In this document: in pieces, positions 1-5,064 of the stretch
Layout of the letters: each line of letters opens with the position of its first letter
Position numbering within the stretch: the stretch's first letter is position 1
Notes under the pieces: generated by a model
Seen by the model: only the letters and a program-made list of their open reading frames with translations
Database searches by the model: none
Told to the model about the DNA's origin: nothing
Source of the DNA: an uncultured Terrimonas sp.
Lineage (GTDB): Bacteria; Bacteroidota; Bacteroidia; Chitinophagales; Chitinophagaceae
DNA length: 5,064 nt
Assembly (NCBI GenBank): GCA_946886925.1
Contig: CAMPJQ010000254.1
Coordinates: 1-5,064, forward strand
Reading direction: 5' to 3'
Made by a program: the position numbers and the translations under genes

Positions 1-42
1 CTTGTATATCATTCATTGTTCTTCTTTAAACCCAAAGTCATT

Positions 43-105
43 ATGAAATATTCAAAGCTGATTGCCTGTATTGTTTTTCTGCTGGCAGTATTTTCTTCTT
101 ATGCG
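43..105 (+). other. Sec signal peptide of the glycoside-hydrolase-like protein
   Basis: The first 21 codons give a basic start (M-K-Y-S-K), a hydrophobic stretch (LIACIVFLLAVF) and a small-residue c-region ending S-Y-A, followed by Q22. This is the usual SPase I pattern in Bacteroidota, where a glutamine after the cleaved alanine is common. It supports ATG 43 as the true start, because the upstream TTG at 16 would place FFFKPKVI in front of an already complete n-region. Confidence 0.85.
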
Positions 106-2463
106 CAGCATATGGATCTTTCCAAAGCCATTATATGGGTGAGCAGCGAAAAGCAAATATCACTCGAAAAACCGGTGCAGGTATTGCGTGAGGAAATTCA
201 GAAAAGAACGCAGTTATCGCTTCCCGTTGTTACAAAACAGCCCGATGAAGGACAAACTGTTATTTATGTGCTTGCAACAGGCCGGGAATCCAAACTGCCT
301 AAAACTATCCGGCAGTTGTTAGAAGCTGTTCCGGAACCCGGTAGTGAAGGTTTCAGGCTGCTGACGATAAAGGAGCAAAATGCTGTGGTAATAACGGCAA
401 AGGATGCACGAAGTGTATTGTATGGTGTAGGACGATTATTACGCAAAGCTTCTATGCGTCCCGGGCAATTGCTGGTACCGGATAATCTTACATTGTCAAC
501 CGCTCCCAAATATCCCATACGGGGGCACCAGTTGGGTTACCGGCCCAAAACCAATTCGTACGATGCTTTTTCTGTAAAACAATTTGATCAGTATATACGT
601 GAGCTGGCTTTGTTCGGTGCCAACAGTATTGAAATAATGCCTCCGCGTACAGACGATGATGATACCAGCGTGCATATGAAACTCCCGCCTGTAAAAATGA
701 TGGCGGAACAGTCACGGATCGCCAAATCGTACAGCCTGGATGTGTGGATGTGGTACCCGAATATGGGGCCCGATTACACCAACAGGGATTCACTTAAAAA
801 GGAAATGCAGGAGCGGATAGAAGTATTTGCCGCTTTGCCAAAATTAGATCATGTTTTTGTTCCGGGTGGAGATCCGGGCGACCTGGAGCCCGATGTGCTC
901 TTCGACTGGCTGGGCACAGTAGCTTTGGCTTTGCACCAATTTCATCCCAATGCCAAAATATGGGTTTCTCCGCAGGTTTTTCGCCCCAATCAGAAATGGT
1001 TTGATGATTTTTTCAGGCATGTCAATAGTGGCTATCCGTGGTTTGGTGGTGTGGTATTTGGCCCCTGGGTAAAAATACCACTGCCGGAATTGCGTAAGCT
1101 GGTAAAAGCGGAAATTCCTATCCGCAGATACCCCGATATAACACACAGCTTAAGTTGCCAGTATCCCGTGCCAGACTGGGATGTGGCTTATGCCATGACG
1201 TTAGGGAGAGAATGTGTAAACCCCCGGCCTGAGGACGAGAAACATATTCACAATATCCTGGCGCCCTATGCATCGGGCAGCATCAGTTACTCCGAAGGCA
1301 CGAACGATGATGTAAACAAATTTATATGGAGCGACCAGGACTGGGATCCCCAAACGCCCGCAATGGAAACCTTGCGCGACTATAGCCGTTTGTTTATGAA
1401 TGCTGATATTGCTGAGGAGGCGGCACAGGGCATCATGAGTTTGGAAAAAAATTTAAGAGGTGCATTGCTCACCAATGAAAAAGTTGAACAAACGCTTCAG
1501 CAATGGCAGCAGATGGAGAGCGAATCTTCCCCTGAACTCATAAAAAACTTCAGGTTCCAGATGTGCCTGCTAAGAGCATATTATGATGCATATATACAAC
1601 GACGTTTAATATATGAAAAAGCATTGGAAACGCAGGCAAAAGATGTCCTGGAAAATGCAACCGGCGCAAACTCATCGCTGGCTATCATCCAGGCAAAAAT
1701 GATATTGGAAAGGGCTGCGGAAGAGCCTGTAGCACAAGCATTAAAGGAAAAATGCATGGTGCTTGCCGATTCATTGTTCAGCAGTATCGGGGCGCAGCTT
1801 ACCATTGAAAAGCATGGTGCAATGCCTGGCAGGGGAAATTTTATTGATAATATAGATCTGCCACTCAATAATGCGCCATGGCTGCTGGATCAGCTTTCCG
1901 CACTGGAAAAGCTTGAGGACGATAACGAAAAGGCAGGAAAGATAAAAGAAATGCTTTACCGTACCGATCCGGGGCCGGGTGGTTTTTATGATCACTTTGG
2001 ATCAGTACAAAGCAAATACAGGGTGGTTTCGCAAAAAACATGGCAGGAAGATCCCGGAGGCCTGCAATCGCCGGGAATAAGTTTTGGAGTAGGTGTAATA
2101 GGAGAAGAATGGGTACATGAAGTAAGATCGCAGGGTTTTTCGGGTCAAACCACCCCTAATGCGTGGATGAGCCAGATCAACACCCTGTACGATACGCCAT
2201 TAAAGATCAGGTATGATAACCTGGATACGGCTGCCACTTATAAAATGCGTGTAACCTATACCGGTAGGTTCCGTTCAAAACAAAAACTTGTAGCTAACGG
2301 CAATATTGTTATTCATGATTTTATACAAACCGGCGAAAAACCGGTTTATGAATTCGATATTCCAAAAGAAGCTACTTCCGGCGGGAAGGTAACTTTTACC
2401 TGGACATGTGGCGAAGGGCAAAGAGGATCGCAGGTAACGGAGGTTTGGCTGATGAAGAAATAA
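43..2463 (+). CDS. Secreted glycoside-hydrolase-like protein (GH20b/GH67N-type N-terminal domain plus TIM barrel), family unassigned
   Basis: Encodes 806 residues from the ATG at 43. An in-frame TTG at 16 would add nine residues ahead of a good signal peptide and is less likely. Residues 1-21 form a Sec signal peptide (KYSK, hydrophobic core, cleavage predicted after SYA), so the product is exported. Residues about 25-155 resemble the small alpha/beta domain that precedes the barrel in GH20, GH67 and related enzymes, including the typical SVLYGVGRLLR helix at 124-134. Residues about 157-425 read as a TIM barrel with strands near RGHQLGYR (160), SIEIMP (195), DVWMWYP (233), HVFVPGGDPGD (270), KIWVSPQVF (305), GVVFGPW (336), IPIRRYPDITHS (358) and SISYSEGTNDD (413). 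Candidate catalytic acids by inference are D277, D280 or E282 after strand 4 and E418 after strand 8. About 440-640 is helical, and about 650-806 looks like a carbohydrate-binding beta-sandwich. The substrate is unknown; an acidic-sugar or hexosaminide glycan is a guess. Its only neighbour in view is convergent. Confidence 0.78.
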   Translation: MKYSKLIACIVFLLAVFSSYAQHMDLSKAIIWVSSEKQISLEKPVQVLREEIQKRTQLSLPVVTKQPDEGQTVIYVLATGRESKLPKTIRQLLEAVPEPGSEGFRLLTIKEQNAVVITAKDARSVLYGVGRLLRKASMRPGQLLVPDNLTLSTAPKYPIRGHQLGYRPKTNSYDAFSVKQFDQYIRELALFGANSIEIMPPRTDDDDTSVHMKLPPVKMMAEQSRIAKSYSLDVWMWYPNMGPDYTNRDSLKKEMQERIEVFAALPKLDHVFVPGGDPGDLEPDVLFDWLGTVALALHQFHPNAKIWVSPQVFRPNQKWFDDFFRHVNSGYPWFGGVVFGPWVKIPLPELRKLVKAEIPIRRYPDITHSLSCQYPVPDWDVAYAMTLGRECVNPRPEDEKHIHNILAPYASGSISYSEGTNDDVNKFIWSDQDWDPQTPAMETLRDYSRLFMNADIAEEAAQGIMSLEKNLRGALLTNEKVEQTLQQWQQMESESSPELIKNFRFQMCLLRAYYDAYIQRRLIYEKALETQAKDVLENATGANSSLAIIQAKMILERAAEEPVAQALKEKCMVLADSLFSSIGAQLTIEKHGAMPGRGNFIDNIDLPLNNAPWLLDQLSALEKLEDDNEKAGKIKEMLYRTDPGPGGFYDHFGSVQSKYRVVSQKTWQEDPGGLQSPGISFGVGVIGEEWVHEVRSQGFSGQTTPNAWMSQINTLYDTPLKIRYDNLDTAATYKMRVTYTGRFRSKQKLVANGNIVIHDFIQTGEKPVYEFDIPKEATSGGKVTFTWTCGEGQRGSQVTEVWLMKK

Positions 2464-2470
2464 TGAGGTA

Positions 2471-2484
2471 TCGCCCGGAGGCGA
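2471..2484 (+). terminator. Small GC-rich hairpin just after the + strand gene; weak terminator candidate
   Basis: TCGCC, a CGGA loop and GGCGA form a perfect 5 bp stem starting 7 bases after the stop codon of the + strand gene. No T-tract follows on either strand, so it does not meet the usual criteria for an intrinsic terminator. It could still act as a 3' end stabiliser, or may be chance. It is listed because no better terminator is visible between the two convergent genes. Confidence 0.25.
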
Positions 2485-2499
2485 GACTGGGGTGGAATA

Positions 2500-2553
2500 G
2501 GTTGCTGCAGGTTGCATTGAACATATACACCCTGCAACCCTGTAACCTGCAAC
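2500..2553. repeat. Inverted cluster of degenerate CCTGYAAC units between convergent genes
   Basis: On the + strand CCTGCAAC (2531-2538), CCTGTAAC (2539-2546) and CCTGCAAC (2546-2553, sharing one C) run almost head to tail. To their left the same unit appears in opposite orientation: GGTTGCA (2510-2516) and GTTGC (2501-2505). The halves can pair: GGTTGCA 2510-2516 with TGCAACC 2533-2539 (7 bp), and GTTGC 2501-2505 with GCAAC 2549-2553, separated by an internal loop and closed by a 16-base apical loop. The cluster fills most of the gap between two convergent stop codons, a position where a bidirectional transcription end would be expected, but there is no T-tract. From memory, similar strings of GTTGCAGGTT-type units are frequent in intergenic DNA of Chitinophaga-like genomes; that cannot be confirmed here. 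Confidence 0.7.
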
Positions 2554-2565
2554 TTGTACCCTTTG

Positions 2566-3549
2566 CTATTTGGCCGTGATCCAATCCATGATCAAATTGG
2601 CTCTTGCGCCGCTTTCGCCGGTACTCGGGCATTTGCCTTCTCCACGAAGCTGCTGTACAATGGTTTCAAGCAGGGGTTGCTGAACGTGCGGCGGATAGGG
2701 TACATCGTATTCCACCACTCCTTCCGGCGTTTCTACCAATATTTTACTGCTTTCAAAAAACGAAAAGCTGATCTTCCCTTTTGAACCAACGAGTTGTGAC
2801 TGATCAATACGTTGCGCTTTGTTGATGGTATAACACCAGCTACCAGTTCCAAGAATCCCCGATTCAAATTCAAAATTGGCTACTACAATATCATCGGCTT
2901 TGTATAGTCCGGCCTGGTTACGCGATATGCCTTTTGCATATTTTACGGGACCAAAAGCATATTCTAAAAAATCGAACTGGTGTGACGCCAGGTCATGAAA
3001 ATGCCCTCCACCTGAAATTTCCGGAAATACCCGCCAGCGGGGCTGCGCATTTTCTCCCACTTCTTCGCTGTAGGGCTGCCAGTGCAATGCAATAATAACG
3101 CAACGGATATCCCCTATGGTTTTTGCGTCAAGCAGTTCTTTCAATTTCACAAAATAGGGTAGGGTACGCCGGTAGTAGGCAACAAAAAGTGGTACACCCG
3201 TTTCCCGGCTTACCCGGTTCATGGCTTCACATTCGGCAAAATTCCGTGCCATGGGTTTTTCAACATACACCGGCTTACCTGCCTGCATTGCTTTTGTAGC
3301 ATATTCAAGATGTACATCGGGTGGAGTGGCAATATATATAGCATTAACATCGGGATCGTTGATCAGGTCATCCACGTTGTCGTACCATTTGGGTACATGG
3401 TGTCTTTGAGCGTAATCCGCTGCCTTTTCCATTTTTCGGGCCATTACCGCCACTACTTTTGAATGTGGCACTTTATTAATGGCCGGCGCACCACTCTTCT
3501 TTTCGGTTACATTACCGCAACCAATCATGCCCCATTGTAATTCCTGCAT
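2566..3549 (-). CDS. Gfo/Idh/MocA-family NAD(P)-dependent oxidoreductase
   Basis: Encodes 327 residues, close to the usual family length, and is cytosolic (no Sec or Tat signal). The N-terminal Rossmann domain (about 5-120) opens with MIGCGNV (G10, G12), the dinucleotide-binding turn. YIATPPDVHLEYA (72-84) and YVEKPMA (95-101) follow, the latter holding the family's conserved EKP with catalytic-type K98. The C-terminal domain (from about 130) has GGGHFHDLASHQFD (180-193), whose D186 and H190 fit the D-x3-H catalytic pair seen in inositol dehydrogenase-like members. Family members oxidise or reduce a hydroxyl of sugars, inositols or sugar acids; the exact substrate cannot be read from the sequence. 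M1 is preferred to M8 because M8 lies against the Rossmann glycines. It is the last gene in view on the - strand, 258 bp after the aldolase, with an A-rich leader (ATTAAAACAAACAT) instead of a Shine-Dalgarno. Confidence 0.95.
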   Translation of the reverse strand: MQELQWGMIGCGNVTEKKSGAPAINKVPHSKVVAVMARKMEKAADYAQRHHVPKWYDNVDDLINDPDVNAIYIATPPDVHLEYATKAMQAGKPVYVEKPMARNFAECEAMNRVSRETGVPLFVAYYRRTLPYFVKLKELLDAKTIGDIRCVIIALHWQPYSEEVGENAQPRWRVFPEISGGGHFHDLASHQFDFLEYAFGPVKYAKGISRNQAGLYKADDIVVANFEFESGILGTGSWCYTINKAQRIDQSQLVGSKGKISFSFFESSKILVETPEGVVEYDVPYPPHVQQPLLETIVQQLRGEGKCPSTGESGARANLIMDWITAK

Positions 3550-3568
3550 ATGTTTGTTTTAATGATGT

Positions 3569-3663
3569 AAAGAACCAGGAACCAAATATCAAATCACAAA
3601 TAAAATTCAAGTCCGGAATTTCGAAATCCGAAGGAATGCAAAGAACCGGGAACCAAAATACAA
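3569..3663 (+). repeat. Pair of 24-base direct repeats, 71 bp apart
   Basis: AAAGAACCAGGAACCAAA followed by TATCAA (3569-3592) recurs as AAAGAACCGGGAACCAAA followed by ATACAA (3640-3663). About 20 of 24 bases match, and the start-to-start distance is 71 bp. The pair sits inside the wider A-rich tract but differs from its ATCCGAA units. It could be a decayed tandem duplication or a second unit type of the same repeat family. No element ends or coding capacity accompany it. Confidence 0.65.
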
Positions 3664-3780
3664 GACGCAATCCGAAGTTCAAGGTCCAAACGACAAACCA
3701 CAAATCAAATTCAAAATCCGAAACCGTAAATCCGAAATTAGAAGCGAAATGCAATCTCAAATATTAAATTTCAAATCCCT
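3569..3780. repeat. A-rich degenerate repeat tract (ATCCGAA units) in the aldolase-oxidoreductase gap
   Basis: The 258 bp gap between the two - strand genes is mostly low-complexity, A-rich and T-poor on the + strand. ATCCGAA occurs exactly four times (3626-3632, 3670-3676, 3716-3722, 3730-3736), among many looser variants such as CAAATC, TTCAAA and TCCGAA. A 37-base block at 3596-3632 matches 3700-3736 at about 27 positions (both begin ACAAAT and end AAATCCGAA). ATTTCGAAAT at 3618-3627 is a perfect 10-base palindrome. The tract is open in one - strand frame (3512-3760), giving a repetitive F/D/W-rich peptide (SDFEFDLW, SDFEIPDLNF) typical of spurious translation of such repeats, so I do not call a gene. 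No convincing Bacteroidota promoter (TTTG with TAnnTTTG) was found, only partial matches expected in such sequence. Confidence 0.8.
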
Positions 3781-3807
3781 GCCTTCCGAACTTGTACTAT
3801 CCACCCC

Positions 3808-4623
3808 CTACACTACCGGTACATCTTCCTGTGCCGAAGCATTATCTGCTATGCTGTCGCCAACCGCTCTTTTTATAGCGCTCATATCGGCATTTAGTTT
3901 TTGACTGAACAAGGCAATATCTGTACTGTGCACTACAATGTTTATGCCTTCTTTAATCCATTTCACCTGCCGCTCCGGTTCAAGTGAAAAGTGGATCGCT
4001 ACCGACAATCCTTTATTTCTTGTAGTATGGATAATATATTTAACCGCTTTTTCAAATTCAGGATGATCGTATTGTTCGGGTATGCCCAGGCTGATAGACA
4101 GATCGTGCGGACCGATAAATACTGCGTCTAATCCCGGTACACTTAACAAATCATCTAACTTATTCATAGCCGGAACACTTTCAATATTAGCGATGCATAT
4201 ATTGCCCTTGTTGTAATTGTCTAAATAGGCCTTCATTTCCAAAGACAGCACATGTTCTCCGTTTAATACCTTTTGTAATATTTCTCCTTTAAGCGGGCGG
4301 AATTTTGTTGCGCCCACCAATTCCCTGATCTGCTCTACCGATTCCAGGTAAGGAGCAATAACGCCTTTGGCGCCGCCATCAATGGACTGGCAGGCTAAAT
4401 AAGGATCGGGAGATGGGATTCTTACAATGGGGGCAATGCCGTATGCCTGCATGATCTGGCACATCCTTGCCATATCAGCCCGGTTCACTGCGGTATGCTC
4501 GGTATCAATAAAAGCAAAATCAAGCCCGGCTTTTTTAAAAACCATTGGCCAGCCCGGAGATATTGAAGTAAAGCAGGTGCCGTATACATTTTGTCCTCTT
4601 TTTAATTTTTGCAACAGATCCAT
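3808..4623 (-). CDS. HpcH/HpaI-family class II aldolase (2-oxo-3-deoxy acid aldolase type)
   Basis: Encodes 271 residues, near family length (about 250-270), and is cytosolic. The fold is a TIM barrel needing a divalent metal; characterised relatives (HpaI, GarL, RhmA) cleave 2-oxo-3-deoxy acids to pyruvate or a related oxoacid plus an aldehyde. Visible motifs in order: FIDTEHT (38-44; D40, H43 the general base), VRIP (67-70; R68 binds the oxoacid), SIDGGAKGVIAPYLES (80-95; D82), ANIES (145-149; metal ligand E148) and GPHDLSISLG (171-180; metal ligand D174). Their spacing matches HpaI as I recall it. An oddity is the segment after ATKF (105-108): it reads RPLKGEILQKV where most members have YPPxGxRG, so specificity may differ. 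The last dozen residues (NASAQEDVPVV) look like a disordered tail. Its ATG lies 10 bp after the stop of the sialidase-like gene, implying one transcript and possibly coupled translation. Confidence 0.93.
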   Translation of the reverse strand: MDLLQKLKRGQNVYGTCFTSISPGWPMVFKKAGLDFAFIDTEHTAVNRADMARMCQIMQAYGIAPIVRIPSPDPYLACQSIDGGAKGVIAPYLESVEQIRELVGATKFRPLKGEILQKVLNGEHVLSLEMKAYLDNYNKGNICIANIESVPAMNKLDDLLSVPGLDAVFIGPHDLSISLGIPEQYDHPEFEKAVKYIIHTTRNKGLSVAIHFSLEPERQVKWIKEGINIVVHSTDIALFSQKLNADMSAIKRAVGDSIADNASAQEDVPVV

Positions 4624-4633
4624 ATGCTGTATC

Positions 4634-5064
4634 TTATTTCGTTATTTTTTCAGGGTCTACTACTGCATACCTGATAGATTTCGCTTTTTCTCCGCTATGC
4701 CAGGAGTAAGTCATATGCAATAAACCGTCCTTCGCCTGTATGAGAGACGGATAGGAATAGCCACCCTCTCCTTTTTTATGATCCTCAATCCTTGTTTTCC
4801 ATTTCCATGTGTTGCCTTCATCATCCGATAAATAAAGACTTAGTATATATCTTCCACCATCAATATCATTGCCTAAAAAAGCCCATTTGCCATCTTTTAA
4901 TACACAAATTTCAACGCTGGCGGTATTGGGTATTGCTGTTTTCGTAGCAGCAGTCCAGCTTTCGCCTTCGTCCGTAGATTGGCTGGTATGCACCCTGGCG
5001 GGAGAATCGCCACTATCACGCATAAACGCTACAATAGTACCATCTTTTTTTTGTGCCAGCGCAG
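4634..5064 (-). CDS. Sialidase-like Asp-box (BNR) beta-propeller protein, 3' part only
   Basis: The frame runs open to the right edge, so only the C-terminal 142 or so complete codons are present and the start lies outside the window. The methionine codon at 5021-5023 is internal: the frame continues upstream as LAQKKDGTIVAFMRD, a typical propeller strand. Two Asp-boxes (SxDxGxxW) are visible: STDEGESW at 4955-4978 and SDDEGNTW at 4805-4828. GGYSYPSLIQAKDGLLHMTYSW (near 4700-4763) followed by a KSIRYAVVDP strand is the usual end of sialidase-like propellers. Relatives include exo-alpha-sialidases (GH33) and many BNR proteins of unknown substrate. The arginine triad and catalytic Tyr/Glu cannot be judged on this fragment, so hydrolysis of sialic acid is not established. 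It is probably exported, but its N-terminus is missing. It is the most upstream - strand gene in view and is tightly linked to the aldolase. Confidence 0.82.
   Translation of the reverse strand, partial: ALAQKKDGTIVAFMRDSGDSPARVHTSQSTDEGESWTAATKTAIPNTASVEICVLKDGKWAFLGNDIDGGRYILSLYLSDDEGNTWKWKTRIEDHKKGEGGYSYPSLIQAKDGLLHMTYSWHSGEKAKSIRYAVVDPEKITK

Noticed and set aside
16..42. TTG at 16 as start of the glycoside-hydrolase-like protein
   Set aside because: The ATG at 43 begins a complete signal peptide. The extra nine residues (starting FFFKPKVI) would spoil the n-region.
58..69. Lipobox-like L-I-A-C at residues 6-9 of the signal peptide
   Set aside because: The cysteine comes before the hydrophobic core instead of after it, so it cannot be a normal SPase II site. 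The SYA cleavage site is better placed.
2464..2565. CRISPR-like array from the repeated CCTGYAAC units
   Set aside because: Units are only 8 bases, nearly contiguous and in both orientations, with no spacers of regular length.
2554..2784. 76-codon + strand open frame opposite the oxidoreductase 3' end
   Set aside because: It lies almost wholly antisense to a well-supported gene, and its composition shows no domain or signal of its own.
3512..3760. 82-codon - strand open frame over the aldolase-oxidoreductase gap
   Set aside because: It translates the low-complexity repeat into a repetitive F/W/D-rich peptide, overlaps the start of the oxidoreductase and matches no recognisable family.
3550..3807. 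Insertion sequence or MITE in the gap
   Set aside because: No terminal inverted repeats, target-site duplication or transposase fragment could be found. The repeats are degenerate and direct.
5021..5023. Methionine codon at 5021-5023 as the start of the sialidase-like gene
   Set aside because: The frame stays open to the window edge with propeller-like sequence (DGTIVAFMRD). A 129-residue protein would also be far too short for a six-bladed propeller.

Overview
The window looks like a piece of a Bacteroidota chromosome, most plausibly an environmental Chitinophagaceae-type bacterium (inference; no 16S or other marker gene is present). The reasons are moderate GC, start codons preceded by A-rich leaders rather than clear Shine-Dalgarno sequences, a set of carbohydrate-metabolism proteins of a kind common in that phylum, and gene gaps filled with short degenerate repeats (CCTGYAAC-type and AAATCCGAA-type).

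Layout. On the + strand, positions 43-2463 encode one long secreted protein with glycoside-hydrolase architecture: a signal peptide, a small alpha/beta N-terminal domain of the GH20b/GH67N kind, a readable eight-stranded TIM barrel, a helical region and a C-terminal beta-sandwich. Its precise family is not recognised. A roughly 100 bp convergent gap (2464-2565) follows. It carries a small GC-rich hairpin and an inverted cluster of CCTGYAAC units.

The rest is read from the - strand, in this order: the 3' end of a sialidase-like Asp-box beta-propeller protein (4634 to beyond the right edge), then after only 10 bp an HpcH/HpaI-family aldolase (3808-4623), then after a 258 bp repeat-filled gap a Gfo/Idh/MocA oxidoreductase (2566-3549). 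The first two are almost certainly co-transcribed. The oxidoreductase may be in the same transcript or may have its own promoter in the repeat-rich gap.

How the genes may work together (inference). Two glycosidase-like proteins could act on a glycan, with an NAD(P)-dependent sugar dehydrogenase and a pyruvate-forming aldolase processing a released sugar or sugar acid. The window holds no SusC/SusD pair, regulator or transporter, so it is at most part of a polysaccharide or sugar-acid utilisation locus. I see no mobile element, RNA gene, CRISPR array or defence system. The points most worth a second look are the unassigned TIM-barrel enzyme, the divergent substrate loop of the aldolase, and the two families of intergenic repeats.
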